Assembly: GCA_047601145.1 (NCBI GenBank)
Contig: JASGJW010000003.1
Location: 620,001-684,000 of the forward strand
DNA from: UBA7672 sp047601145
GTDB taxonomy: Bacteria > Pseudomonadota > Alphaproteobacteria > Caulobacterales > Hyphomonadaceae
Length of the DNA: 64,000 nucleotides
Direction of reading: 5' to 3'
A model generated the notes under the pieces. That model did no database searches and was not told the origin of the DNA. It saw only the letters and a program-made list of their open reading frames with translations. Both the position numbers and the translations under genes were made by a program. Shown here one piece after another: positions 52,248 through 61,334 of this stretch. Numbering within the stretch: the stretch's first letter is position 1; each line of letters begins with the position of its first letter.

Positions 52248-53069
52248 TCAGTCCCGCTCCTCGGCCCCTTCGAGGAAATCGGGCTGGAATTCCTGATCCT
52301 CGAGTGGATCCTCGCCCAGCAGGTCGCCTGTTTCCGGGTCCCGCGGCGTGCCGGCGAACTCGAAATCACGCGGAATCTCGGCCGAGAGCAGCCCGGCTGC
52401 CTTGAGATCGTCCCGGCCCGGCAGGCTGTCGATTGCATCCAGCCCGAAGTGGACCAGGAACGACTCAGTGGTTCCAAATGTCACAGGCCGACCCGGCGTC
52501 CGCCGACGTCCACGCGGCCTCACCCACCCGGCTTCCATCAGGATGTCGATGGTGCCCGAAGAAACCGCGACCCCACGAACGTCCTCGATCTCCGCCCGCG
52601 TCACCGGCTGGCAATAGGCGATGATAGCAAGCGTCTCGAGCGCCGCCCGCGAGAGCGCCCGCAGCTGCTCGCGCGTCTCCTCGAACAGGAAAGCCAGGTC
52701 CGGCGCGGTCTGGAACCGCCACTTCCCCGCCAGCTCGACCAGCTGCACGCCCTTGTTGGCGTACGCCGCCTTCAGCTTGACCAGCACATCGCCCGGCTCC
52801 ACGCCCTGCGGCAGCGCCTCGGTCAACGTCTTCGCGTCGATCGGCTCATCAGAGGCAAACAGCACCGCCTCAGCCCGGCGGATCGCATCCGCCAGCCGCT
52901 CCGGATCAGGCTCCGCCCTTGCGGCCTTGGCCGGTGTTTCCGCCACAGGCTCAGCTTCAACCGCGGGAGTTTCCGTAACAGGCTCAACCCTCGGCGATGC
53001 CTTGCGCGCCTTCGCCAGCTTGGCGACGGCTTCGCGCATCTCCTCGAGCTCCGGCTTCTGCTTGCTCAT
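52248..53069 (-). CDS. scpB: Segregation and condensation protein B
   Basis: ScpB forms winged-helix dimers that bind ScpA and SMC. The 273-residue protein has an Ala/Glu/Pro-rich N-terminal lead of about 60 residues, then RLADAIRRAEAVLFASDEPID, GKWRFQTAPDLAFLFEE, and LSRAALETLAIIAYCQPVTRAEIEDVRG with GRPVTFGTTESFLVHFGL. Its ATG overlaps the scpA stop (ATGA). Confidence 0.95.
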   Translation of the reverse strand: MSKQKPELEEMREAVAKLAKARKASPRVEPVTETPAVEAEPVAETPAKAARAEPDPERLADAIRRAEAVLFASDEPIDAKTLTEALPQGVEPGDVLVKLKAAYANKGVQLVELAGKWRFQTAPDLAFLFEETREQLRALSRAALETLAIIAYCQPVTRAEIEDVRGVAVSSGTIDILMEAGWVRPRGRRRTPGRPVTFGTTESFLVHFGLDAIDSLPGRDDLKAAGLLSAEIPRDFEFAGTPRDPETGDLLGEDPLEDQEFQPDFLEGAEERD

Positions 53070-53890
53070 TCGGCCGCCTTCGGCGCATCAACCCGCGCCT
53101 TACGCACATAGACGTCAGAGAACAACTGGTCCTGCCGCAGCTCCACCGCCCGATCCTTCGTCAGCTCCAACGCCGCCGAGAAGAAGCTCGCGACTTCAGA
53201 GCGCCGCGGCGCATCCTTCGACTCCTCGTCCTCCGCCCGCATCATCTGAATCGAGGCCCAGTCGATCAGGTCCGGCACCAGCGCCGCCAGCTTCCGCCGC
53301 GCCGTATCCAGCGGCACCACCGGCTGCCGCTTGATGATGTGCGCCTGCACTTTCACCTTGCGCGCATTGATGTCGCCGAACGCTTTCAGGATATCGTGCA
53401 GCGTCGAGTTCCATAGCGGCTTGCGGATGATCTTCGCCAGCTGCGGATCGCCACGCGGAAACACATCCCGCCCGTCGAGATTGCCCTCGTAGAGCTCGTT
53501 CACCGCCTTGCGCATCGCGTCCAGCCTGCGCAGCCTGAACGCCAGCCGCCCGGCCAGCTCATCCGGATCAAGCTCGTCCTCGTCCTTCTTCTCCGAGGGC
53601 AGCAACAGCTTCGACTTCAGGAAGGCCAGCCACGCCGCCATCAGAAGATAGTCGGCCGCAATGTCGATCTTCTTCGCCTGCGCCTCGCGCACATAGGCAA
53701 GATACTGATCCGCCAATTTCAGGATCGAGATCTTGACCAGGTCGATCTTGTGCTTGCGCGCAAGGTCGAGCAGCAGGTGTAGCGGTCCCTCGTATCCCTC
53801 GAGATCGACGACAAAAGCATCCTTGGCGTCCGCCGCTTCCGCGGACGCCTGGGCCAGCATGTCTTCATCAGGAACGGGCAGTACCGTCAT
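53066..53890 (-). CDS. scpA: Segregation and condensation protein A (kleisin)
   Basis: ScpA bridges the SMC heads. The 274-residue protein has the diagnostic FVVDLEGYEGPLHLLLDLARKHKIDLVKISI-type start, AADYLLMAAWLAFLKSKLLLP in the middle, and a C-terminal winged helix (ASFFSAALELTKDRAVELRQDQLF). It is overlapped by nagZ upstream and scpB downstream, each by four bases. Confidence 0.95.
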   Translation of the reverse strand: MTVLPVPDEDMLAQASAEAADAKDAFVVDLEGYEGPLHLLLDLARKHKIDLVKISILKLADQYLAYVREAQAKKIDIAADYLLMAAWLAFLKSKLLLPSEKKDEDELDPDELAGRLAFRLRRLDAMRKAVNELYEGNLDGRDVFPRGDPQLAKIIRKPLWNSTLHDILKAFGDINARKVKVQAHIIKRQPVVPLDTARRKLAALVPDLIDWASIQMMRAEDEESKDAPRRSEVASFFSAALELTKDRAVELRQDQLFSDVYVRKARVDAPKAAE

Positions 53891-54963
53891 GCCACCGCAG
53901 TAGACGACGGAGGCGCCTCAGACAACAGCTTCTCCAGCCGCGCCCTGCCTTCCGCCTTGTCGAACGGCTTCACATGCGCGGTTGCTGCATCAGCAGCCTT
54001 CGCCCGGCGCAACTGTTCGCCTGACAGTTGCGGACAGACATCCGCAACTTCGCTCATCTCGCGCAACACCTGGTCCGGATCACGCAGCACCTTGCCCCAG
54101 GCATCCAGCCCCGAGCAGTGCAGGATCACATCGCACCCGGCTTCCAGCGCCCGCGTCGCCCGGCTCGCCAGATCACCGCCCAGCGCCTTCATCCCAAGAT
54201 CGTCGGTCATCAGGAGACCGTCGAACCCGATCTCCCTACGGATCACATCGTGAATGATTTTCCGTGAATGCGTCGCTGGTGTCGCATCATCATCCAGCGC
54301 GCGATACGCCAGATGCGCCGTCATCCCCATCCTTGCGTGGCGCACCGCCTTGAACGGCGCAATGTCCTGCTCGACCTCGGCGCGGCTCGCACGCACGACC
54401 GGCATCGTCTCGTGGCTGTCGACTTCCGCGCGACCGTGCCCTGGCATGTGCTTGATCACGCCAGCCACGCCGCCATCGCTCAGCCCATCCAGCGCCGCCT
54501 TCGCCAGCATCGAGACCTGTTCCGCCGTCTCGCCCAGCGCACGGTCGCCGATGATCTTGTGCATTTTCGGATGGAGCAGATCGACCGAAGGCGCACAATC
54601 CGCGCGAATGCCCATCGGCTCCAGCTCCGCCGCCATCAGCCGGTGATGCAGCCACACGGCCTCGCGGCCAAGTTCCGGATCGCGTTTGTAGATCGGGAGG
54701 TAAGACAGCGGCGCCGGAAAGTCCGGCCATGCAGGCGGTTTCAGCCGCTTCACGCGTCCGCCTTCCTGATCGATGAAGAACAGCGTGTTCCGGCCGGTCA
54801 CCTGGCAGATATCGGCCGTCAGCGCCGTCACCTGCTCGATGCTCCCACACGAGCGCCCCATGAGGATCACGCCCCGGGGATTCACCCGGGCCAGCAGCTT
54901 CCGCTCCCCGTCCGTGAGCACGTGCCCCGAAACGGAGAGGATGCAGGCCTTCGGTTCAGACAT
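53887..54963 (-). CDS. nagZ: Beta-N-acetylhexosaminidase NagZ (GH3)
   Basis: NagZ removes GlcNAc from muropeptides during cell-wall recycling and so helps set beta-lactamase induction. The 358-residue protein has GRNTLFFIDQEGGRVKRLKPP, the loop VIKHMPGHGRAEVDSHETMPVV with the catalytic His/Asp, and the nucleophile in LLMTDDLGMKALGG. There is no signal peptide, so it acts in the cytoplasm. It is coupled to scpA and 12 bases from the SPOR gene. Confidence 0.95.
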   Translation of the reverse strand: MSEPKACILSVSGHVLTDGERKLLARVNPRGVILMGRSCGSIEQVTALTADICQVTGRNTLFFIDQEGGRVKRLKPPAWPDFPAPLSYLPIYKRDPELGREAVWLHHRLMAAELEPMGIRADCAPSVDLLHPKMHKIIGDRALGETAEQVSMLAKAALDGLSDGGVAGVIKHMPGHGRAEVDSHETMPVVRASRAEVEQDIAPFKAVRHARMGMTAHLAYRALDDDATPATHSRKIIHDVIRREIGFDGLLMTDDLGMKALGGDLASRATRALEAGCDVILHCSGLDAWGKVLRDPDQVLREMSEVADVCPQLSGEQLRRAKAADAATAHVKPFDKAEGRARLEKLLSEAPPSSTAVA

Positions 54964-54975
54964 CAGGTCGTCCGG

Positions 54976-56076
54976 TTACTTCGTCGCCGGGAAACAGTTC
55001 CCGCCCTTGGCCTTAAAGGCGCTGCAGAACGCGTCCGCATCAGCCTTGCTGCCGAACGGACCGGCGCGCAGACGGTAGACGGTTTTGCCGTTCACGTCTG
55101 CCTGCACGATGAACCTTTCCGCACCTGAAAAGAGCTCGGGCAGCGCCTTGGCGCGCTTGTCCCACTCCGCAATCGCCGACGCCTCCGTCGACGGCGCCGC
55201 GATCTGCACCACATAGGTTCCGCTCTTCGAGAACGCCGCAGCCTGAGGCGCAGGCGCAGGAGCGGCGGCAACCGGCACAGGCATAGCCGCTTTCGATGCA
55301 GTCGGCTTGGGCAGTTCGACCGGCGGGTTCGCGGGCTTGGGCGCAGGAGCAACCGTTGCCGTTGCAACCTCCACAGGCTTCACAGCCGCTTGTTGCACAG
55401 GAGCCGGAGCAGTAACCGGCGGCTTGAGCGGCGCGGGCGGGGTCGCCATCACCTTCGACGCGGCAGGCGCAATCGCGGCCGTCTCAGCCTTCGGAGCAGC
55501 AACTGGCGAAGGAGCCGGCTCCACGCGCGTCTCGGTCACGGGCGATGGTCCGCCATCAAGCTGTTCGAGGTCGGCGGGCTGCTCGCCGGCAACCGGCGTA
55601 TCCTTCACTTCGCGCGGCGGCGTCTTGAACGCGCCCGCCGTCGCCAGCTGTGGCGCGGCCGCATCCGGATCATCCGTCTTCACGCCATCGCGATAGGCGC
55701 TCCACACGACCACGCCGAATACGGCCACGATCACCAGAGCGCCGACCAGAAGGATCGGACCGCGCTTGCCGTCATCGGCAACGCGATAGGCAGCCGCATT
55801 GTCCCGAAGCGGCGGGAAATCCGGCGTGCGGCGATCGCTGGACTTGCGTCGCTCGCCTGCCGGCTTCCTGCGCTCGTCGGACTTGCGACGCTCGGTGCGG
55901 TCCACTAGGTGGCCCGCCTCGTCGACATCCATCTCCATCGGATCGGGATAGTCCTCACGATCGTTCGCCGGCGCCGCCACCGGCCGCTTCTTTGCGCCGA
56001 ATACCGCGCGGTCGAGACTTGCACTGTCGGCCTCGTCGGCGCGACCGGGGATCACTGATCTTGAATAGCGTGTCAT
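54976..56076 (-). CDS. SPOR-domain membrane protein
   Basis: This 366-residue bitopic protein has a cytoplasmic, Asp/Arg/Lys-rich N terminus of about 100 residues and one transmembrane helix (GPILLVGALVIVAVFGVVVWSA). A long Pro/Ala/Val periplasmic linker leads to a C-terminal SPOR domain (YVVQIAAPSTEASAIAEWDKRAK, VYRLRAGPFGSKADADAFCSAFKAKGG). SPOR domains bind denuded glycan strands at the septum, so a cell-division role is likely. It resembles the SPOR gene that precedes nagZ-scpAB in many alphaproteobacteria. Confidence 0.88.
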   Translation of the reverse strand: MTRYSRSVIPGRADEADSASLDRAVFGAKKRPVAAPANDREDYPDPMEMDVDEAGHLVDRTERRKSDERRKPAGERRKSSDRRTPDFPPLRDNAAAYRVADDGKRGPILLVGALVIVAVFGVVVWSAYRDGVKTDDPDAAAPQLATAGAFKTPPREVKDTPVAGEQPADLEQLDGGPSPVTETRVEPAPSPVAAPKAETAAIAPAASKVMATPPAPLKPPVTAPAPVQQAAVKPVEVATATVAPAPKPANPPVELPKPTASKAAMPVPVAAAPAPAPQAAAFSKSGTYVVQIAAPSTEASAIAEWDKRAKALPELFSGAERFIVQADVNGKTVYRLRAGPFGSKADADAFCSAFKAKGGNCFPATK

Positions 56077-56230
56077 GGCCGGAACCAGAGCTTTCCCGCG
56101 CCTGCCTCCCCACCCAGCGCCGGCGCAAGCGTCAGGGCATGCGGGCGCACACGCCCCGCCACCGTGTCATCGTGCCCAACGGGCGTTAACGAACAGGAAA
56201 GAGTTGGAACCCGGATTCGGATTTAGCCTG

Positions 56231-57442
56231 TTAAACCCAGCGTTCGAGATTGAACAGCCGCCGGTGAACGTCGATGGCGTAGGTGTCGGTCATGCCGGCG
56301 ATGTAGTCGCAAACGACCCGGGCGCGTTTGGTCATGTCCTTGCCCGCGGCCTGAGCCCGCTCGCGCCAGGGCGATGGCAGCGTGTCGGGTTCGGCGAGGA
56401 ACAGTCCGAAGAGTTCGCGCACGATCCGCTTCGCCTGGCTCATCATCCGGTTCACCTTGTGGTGCCGGTACATTCTCTGGAACAGGAACTCCTTCAGCGG
56501 CTGCTGCTTCTCGAGGATTTCCTCCGAGAACTGGGCCAGCGGATGGTCGAGCCCGCGCACATCTTCCACTGATTTCGGTTTGGCCTTCGCAGCCTGCCGC
56601 CTGAACTCCGCGATCAGGTCGCGCGTCCAGATGCCGATCAGCCGCCGGACGGCTTCGGAGATCATCCGGTCGCGTTCGATATCCGGGAATTCGGCCATGA
56701 TCTCGCGGAACACGTCGCCGGTCAGCGCCATGTCCATCAGGTCGTCTATCTCGAACAGACCGGCGCGCAGCCCGTCCTGAATGTCGTGATTGTTGTACGC
56801 GATGTCGTCGGCCAAAGCCGCCACCTGCGCTTCCGGCCCCGCGAACGTGCCGAGCTCCAGCGACTGCAGCGCCTCGTAGTCGCGGAACGCCGCCGGCAGT
56901 TTTTCCATTGGCCTGGATGGCGTGATCAGCGGCCCATTGTGCTTGATGACGCCCTCAAGCGTCTCCCATGTCAGGTTGAGACCGTCGAACTTGGGGTACT
57001 TGCGCTCGAGCTTGGTCAGCACGCGCAGTGCCTGCGCGTTGTGATCGAAGCCGTCATATGGCGACATCGCCTCATTGAGCGCCGTCTCGCCTGCGTGCCC
57101 GAACGGGGGATGGCCGATGTCGTGCGCCAGCGCCAGCACTTCCGCGAGGTCCTCGTCCAGCCCGAGCACGCGCGCAACGGTCCGCGCGATCTGCGAGACT
57201 TCCAGCGAATGCGTCAGGCGCGTGCGATAATGGTCGCCCTCATGCGCCACGAAAACCTGCGTCTTCTGCTTGAGGCGACGGAAGGCGTCAGAATGGATGA
57301 TCCGGTCCCGGTCGCGCTGGAATTCCGTACGCGTCTCGCTCGGCGGTTCGGCATGCAGCCGCCCGCGCGACCTGTCGGGGTCGGTTGCAAAGGCCGCCCG
57401 GGGAGGCGCGGCAAACCCCTTCGTGGGGATGGGAGGGGACAT
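56231..57442 (-). CDS. dgt: dGTPase-like HD-domain triphosphohydrolase
   Basis: The 403-residue protein belongs to the deoxyguanosinetriphosphate triphosphohydrolase-like family, which releases triphosphate from dNTPs. HSDAFRRLKQKTQVF and GDHYRTRLTHSLEVSQIART carry the first metal His, ALAHDIGHPPFGHAGE the His-Asp pair, and DDIAYNNHDIQDGLRAG the last Asp. Starting at the ATG at 57442 it shares a 67-base divergent region with erpA. In many relatives argS comes next; here the SPOR gene does. Confidence 0.93.
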   Translation of the reverse strand: MSPPIPTKGFAAPPRAAFATDPDRSRGRLHAEPPSETRTEFQRDRDRIIHSDAFRRLKQKTQVFVAHEGDHYRTRLTHSLEVSQIARTVARVLGLDEDLAEVLALAHDIGHPPFGHAGETALNEAMSPYDGFDHNAQALRVLTKLERKYPKFDGLNLTWETLEGVIKHNGPLITPSRPMEKLPAAFRDYEALQSLELGTFAGPEAQVAALADDIAYNNHDIQDGLRAGLFEIDDLMDMALTGDVFREIMAEFPDIERDRMISEAVRRLIGIWTRDLIAEFRRQAAKAKPKSVEDVRGLDHPLAQFSEEILEKQQPLKEFLFQRMYRHHKVNRMMSQAKRIVRELFGLFLAEPDTLPSPWRERAQAAGKDMTKRARVVCDYIAGMTDTYAIDVHRRLFNLERWV

Positions 57443-57509
57443 GATAGACTTCCCTTTAAGCTTCCGGCTTCATATCTGAGATGCTGCGAATAACGAATTA
57501 AGGCCCCAA

Positions 57510-57857
57510 ATGCCTGATACTGCGACAGCAAACGCGGAAATCGGTCTCAGCGCCTCCGCGGCGCGGCGGATCAACAAGATCGTGGCCGGCCAGCCAGCCG
57601 GCACGATGCTCCGCGTCGAAGTGATAGGCGGTGGCTGTTCGGGCTTTTCCTATCGGTTCGGCTTCGCCGGCGAGGCGAACGCCGACGATGTCGTGATAGA
57701 ACGCGACGGCGCAAAGGTCGCCATCGACGAAGCGAGCCAGCCATTCCTGGCCGGCTCCGAGATCGACTTCGTGGAAGAGATCATCGGCGCCGCGTTCCGG
57801 GTGCACAACCCGAACGCTACCTCTGCCTGTGGCTGCGGAACAAGCTTCTCAGTCTGA
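57510..57857 (+). CDS. erpA: Iron-sulfur cluster insertion protein ErpA/HesB
   Basis: This A-type carrier of 115 residues delivers [Fe-S] clusters to apoproteins. The three cysteine ligands are Cys43 (GGGCSGFSYRF) and Cys107/Cys109 (SACGCGTSF). The closeness to ErpA over IscA is guessed from genome context next to dgt, as is usual in alphaproteobacteria. It is the first plus-strand gene of the window and diverges from dgt. Confidence 0.9.
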   Translation: MPDTATANAEIGLSASAARRINKIVAGQPAGTMLRVEVIGGGCSGFSYRFGFAGEANADDVVIERDGAKVAIDEASQPFLAGSEIDFVEEIIGAAFRVHNPNATSACGCGTSFSV

Positions 57858-57873
57858 TCGCCGACGCAACGCG

Positions 57874-58969
57874 CTAGTCCGGCCGCTTGCCGTACTTGCC
57901 GCCCTTGCCGTGGCCGTTGCCATTGTCACCGTCATCGCCACGATTGCCGCCGCCCCGATCGCCGCCATTGCCCTTGCCGCCGCCGCGGTTGCCGTCATCG
58001 TCCTTCGGCTTGCTCCACAGCGAAGGCGGTTTGCCCTGAACTTGCGATGGCGGAGGCGCTGCTAGCGGAGGCGGGGAACCGCCACCCTGCTGGCCCCACT
58101 GGCCGCCGCCTCGGCCACCGCCGTTGCCGCCGCCACCGCCGTTGCCATTCCAGCCCCCGCCGTTTCCGTTGCCGCCCTTCCAGCCGCCACGGTCGCCGTC
58201 AGGCTGACCGCCGCCCTGCTGTGGAGGTGGTGTCGGGTTCACACGTGGAGGCTTCTGACCGCCGAATAGCGGCGGGCTGCCATTCCCGTTTCCGCCATTC
58301 CCACCATTGCCGTTCCAACCCTTGCCGTTGTTGCCGCCACCACGATTGTCGTCCCGGCCGCTGCCGTTCCAGCCGCCGCCTTTTCCAGGCGCGGGATCTC
58401 CCGCGCGGCGCACCATTGCCGCCATTCCCGTTCCAGCTGCCGCCGTTTCCCTTGCCGTTGCCGTTCCACCCACCGCCATTGCCGCCACGGTTGTCGTCGC
58501 CGCGCCAGTCGCCATCACGACCATCACGGTCCTGTCCCTTGAACAGGGGCGGATAGGTGTTGTGATCGCGATCCCCGTCCCGCCCGTCACGGCCGCGGTG
58601 ATCCTGGTAGCGATACTTCTTGTAGCCCTTGTAATTGTCACGCCGGAAATGCCGGTCGTAATCGCGGATGTAGCTGCCGCCGAGGCGCGTCTGGTACCAG
58701 AAGTAGCCGTCCGGGGCCCAATAGCCGCCATACACCGGCCCGTAAAAATCGTCGTACCAGGCGTCGTACCAGATCGCGGATCCGCCACCGTAGCCGGGGG
58801 AGTATCCGTCATAGCCATAGCTCGGGCCGTAATCGTTGTACCCGTAATCGTTGTAGCCATAGTCGCTGTAACCATAACCGCTGCCGTACCCGTAATCGTA
58901 CATGGACGAGCAGGCGGACAGGCCAACGAGAGCAGCCGGAACGGCCGCGAGCGCGATGAGCTTTTTCAT
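57874..58969 (-). pseudogene. Tyr/Gly- and Gly/Asn-rich lipoprotein, frameshifted
   Basis: From the ATG at 58969 comes a lipoprotein signal (LVGLSAC), then Tyr-Gly-Asp repeats (YNDYG-type, about residues 22-55). A conserved-looking patch follows (YGGYWAPDGYFWYQTRLGGSYIRDYD), then Arg/Asp-rich residues and a long low-complexity Gly-Asn-Trp tail. The first frame loses the repeat pattern after NGGNGAPR near 58400. A second frame (ending 57874) resumes GDPAPGKGGGWNGSG and continues the same repeats to a stop, so one extra G in a GGG run splits the gene. Restored, it has about 364 residues. Function unknown; such proteins are surface or periplasmic. The shift may be a sequence error in a difficult GC-rich repeat. 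Confidence 0.65.
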
Positions 58970-59051
58970 GATGGTTAGTTTCGCACCCGAACCTGAACCC
59001 TCCACAACAGTCCGTTGGGGAACTGCTGAAACCTGCTAGCTCAGGTTAAGT

Positions 59052-59255
59052 TCAGGCGCTGGCCTCCGACCCGCTGCCGGGGATTTCGGGCGCAGGCGGG
59101 GCCGGATGTTCGCGCGGCGCGCTGCCCGGCCCGTAATATGGCCTGTCGCTGCCTGCAAAACGAGAGACCCCGTCGTACTGGTTCCGGGTCGACTCGCACC
59201 CGACCAGTGCGCAAATCCCCCAGATCGCCAGAACCGTTCCCGCAAATGCTTTCAT
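59052..59255 (-). CDS. Small lipoprotein
   Basis: A 67-residue lipoprotein from the ATG at 59255, chosen because GGAGG precedes it at the right spacing. AGTVLAIWGICALVGC gives the signal and lipobox; the rest is Pro/Gly/Ser-rich (EHPAPPAPEIPGSGSEASA) with no domain. It lies 82 bases upstream of the Gly/Asn-rich lipoprotein and may share its transcript. Such small anchors are often lineage-specific. Confidence 0.6.
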   Translation of the reverse strand: MKAFAGTVLAIWGICALVGCESTRNQYDGVSRFAGSDRPYYGPGSAPREHPAPPAPEIPGSGSEASA

Positions 59256-59333
59256 CGCGGCCTCCATGGGTTTCAGAGGCTGAACCCATGACGGCAGACC
59301 CGGTTCCTGCTGCGATACGGAAGAAGCGGCCTG

Positions 59334-59507
59334 TCAGGCCTGCATGGTCGGGCCGTTCGAGCCCTGAAGTTCATCCTTAGGCGGCGCGGGAAGTTCCGGA
59401 TAGTCGGCCAGCGTGATCCGCTTCGGGCGCATCAGGCCCAGCACGGCAAGCAGCAGCATCGCGACGACGCCGACCGCAATCAGGATGCCAATCATGGGTT
59501 GTGACAT
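59334..59507 (-). CDS. Small single-helix membrane protein
   Basis: A 57-residue protein with one transmembrane helix (MIGILIAVGVVAMLLLAVLGL) and a short cytoplasmic Pro/Leu/Asp-rich tail, from the ATG at 59507. GAGG lies about ten bases upstream. No family is recognized. It is the most upstream gene of the minus-strand group 57.9-59.5 kb. Confidence 0.55.
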   Translation of the reverse strand: MSQPMIGILIAVGVVAMLLLAVLGLMRPKRITLADYPELPAPPKDELQGSNGPTMQA

Positions 59508-59810
59508 GGTCCGCGCCCTCGACTTCTCTACTGACTGAGCCGCAAGGCTCGCTGCGATCCGGCGCACGGGTCAAACGAATAAATGGTCATGTCAGCGGCC
59601 ATGTTCCCGCCCGAATTTGCCGAGCGGAATCCGCCGGCGAAACAGCGTCAGGCCCGCCCCGCCCCATAAAATCCGCGCGAGCCGTTTGCCCGGAATTCGG
59701 CAGCTCTCAATTCCTCGACGTCACGCGCGGCGAATGGCGCGTGCTGCGCCCCGCGCCTGCGCTTCCCTTGGCCATGGCTGCCGTTAAGGTCAACGCAAAG
59801 GGATCACGCC
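59508..59810. other. Non-coding divergent region
   Basis: This 303-base interval separates the small membrane protein gene (minus) from the nitroreductase gene (plus). A short hairpin GAGCC-GCAA-GGCTC lies near its left end. I found no convincing -10/-35 pair on either strand, and the open frames crossing it are not protein-like. Confidence 0.5.
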
Positions 59811-60491
59811 ATGAATGTCACCGAAGCCGTCCGCCAGCGCATCTCCACACGCGCCTTTCTCGACAAGCCCATAAGCAAGGCCGAGCTGTCAGAGTTTCTC
59901 GAGATCGCGCAGCGGTCCCCCTCGGGCGGCAACCTCCAGCCATGGAAACTGATCGCCGTCACCGGCGCTGCGAAGGACGAGATCATATCGATTGCCCACC
60001 GCGTCCTCGCCGCCGATCCGATGGGCGGCATTCCCGGCGACCGACCCGTCTATCCCGACTTGAAAGCGATCGATCCCGTGTATGACGCGCGCCGCCGACG
60101 TGTGGGCGAGATGATGTACGACAAGGTTGGCATTCCGAAGGAAGACCGCGCCGGCCGCATCCGCTGGTTCGCCCACAACTACCAGTTCTTCGGCGCGCCC
60201 GTCGGCCTCTTCCTCGTCATCGACAAGCGCATGGGTCACGGACAATGGGCTCATATGGGCATGTTCATGCAAACCATCGCGCTGCTCGCCGAGGAACGCG
60301 GCTGGGGCACCTGCATGCAGGAATGCTGGGCCCGCCTGCGCGTCGAGCTGCACGAACTCTTCGGTCTCGACGAGAACCACATGGTCTATGCCGGCATCGC
60401 CCTTGGCACGCCTGACCCGAACGAACCGGTGAACGACCTCTACACCGAACGCGCGCCGCAATCCGAGATAGTGGAATTCCGGGGCTTCTAG
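59811..60491 (+). CDS. Nitroreductase-family protein
   Basis: This FMN-dependent family reduces nitro groups, quinones or enones using NAD(P)H. The 226-residue protein has the FMN-binding RISTRAFLDKPISKAELSEFLEIAQRSPSGGNLQPW-type start (Arg-Ser/Thr-x-Arg-x-Phe pattern), a middle insert and the C-terminal MGMFMQTIALLAEERGWGTCMQE with ALGTPDPNEPVN. The substrate cannot be told. It leads a plus-strand run with the PhyH and M20-fold genes (15 and 36 bases apart). Confidence 0.88.
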   Translation: MNVTEAVRQRISTRAFLDKPISKAELSEFLEIAQRSPSGGNLQPWKLIAVTGAAKDEIISIAHRVLAADPMGGIPGDRPVYPDLKAIDPVYDARRRRVGEMMYDKVGIPKEDRAGRIRWFAHNYQFFGAPVGLFLVIDKRMGHGQWAHMGMFMQTIALLAEERGWGTCMQECWARLRVELHELFGLDENHMVYAGIALGTPDPNEPVNDLYTERAPQSEIVEFRGF

Positions 60492-60506
60492 GGGCATAAG
60501 CCCCGC

Positions 60507-61298
60507 ATGGTTCTGAGCACCACGCAGATCGACCAGTTCATCAATGACGGCTTCGTGAAACTCGAAGGCGCCTTCCCGCGCGCCACCGCTTCCGCCTGCC
60601 GCGACATCCTCTGGCGCGAACTTGGTCTCTCGCCCGACAAGCCAGATGACTGGAAGGAACCAGTGATGCGCCTCGGCATGTATGCCGGTCCACCCTTTCG
60701 GGAGGCCGTCTCATCGCCCCGCCTCGCTGCTGCGCTCGACCAGCTTGTCGGCGCCGGTCGATGGAACCCCTGGCAGGCGCTTGGCCACATGGTTGTCCGC
60801 TTTCCGCGAGGCGCGCCCTGGGATGATGGCTGGCATCTCGACGCCAGCTTCCCGCCACCCAGCGACCCCACCTCGCTCGATTTCTTCCAGTGGCGCATCA
60901 ACTATCTCTCACGTGATCGCGCGATGCTGATGTTGTTTCTGCTCTCCGACTGCGGGCCCGACGATGCGCCAACACGCGTTCGCGTCGCGTCTCACTTTCC
61001 AATGGCACAGCAACTCGAGGCGCACGGCCTCGACGGCGCATCGCTCATGGAGCTTGCGAAGGAAGGTTTCGCGAGCAGCGACCATTGTGGTGTCGCCCTC
61101 GCAACCGGAGAAGCCGGCACGGTCTGGCTGCTTCATCCTTTCACAGTGCATGCAGCACAGGCCCATCGCGGAACCGAGCCACGCTTTATCGCCCAGCCCG
61201 GCCTCGTGCCTTCGACGCCGCTGGAAATTGAACGCAAAAGCGGCGTCTATTCGCCCGTGGAAACTGCGATCAGGCTGGGACTAGGCCGCTCGCGCTGA
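60507..61298 (+). CDS. Phytanoyl-CoA dioxygenase (PhyH)-like protein
   Basis: The 263-residue protein has a 2-oxoglutarate/Fe(II) oxygenase layout. GWHLDASF supplies the HxD metal pair, and PFTVHAAQAHRGTEPRFIAQPG supplies the distal His and the oxoglutarate-binding Arg. The N-terminal FINDGFVKLEGAF is the usual PhyH opening. It probably hydroxylates a small molecule or fatty acyl derivative, but the substrate is unknown. It is 15 bases after the nitroreductase. Confidence 0.85.
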   Translation: MVLSTTQIDQFINDGFVKLEGAFPRATASACRDILWRELGLSPDKPDDWKEPVMRLGMYAGPPFREAVSSPRLAAALDQLVGAGRWNPWQALGHMVVRFPRGAPWDDGWHLDASFPPPSDPTSLDFFQWRINYLSRDRAMLMLFLLSDCGPDDAPTRVRVASHFPMAQQLEAHGLDGASLMELAKEGFASSDHCGVALATGEAGTVWLLHPFTVHAAQAHRGTEPRFIAQPGLVPSTPLEIERKSGVYSPVETAIRLGLGRSR

Positions 61299-61310
61299 CA
61301 TTGATAGCGT

Positions 61311-61333
61311 CCCTCTCACGTGAGGGAGTTTTT
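61311..61333 (+). terminator. Hairpin with T-run overlapping the M20 ribosome binding site
   Basis: CCCTC-TCACGT-GAGGG forms a five-pair stem, followed after AG by five T. It lies between the PhyH stop and the M20-fold start, and its right arm is the GAGGGAG that would act as Shine-Dalgarno. It could end transcription after PhyH or hide the ribosome binding site. Confidence 0.45.
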
Positions 61334-61334
61334 C

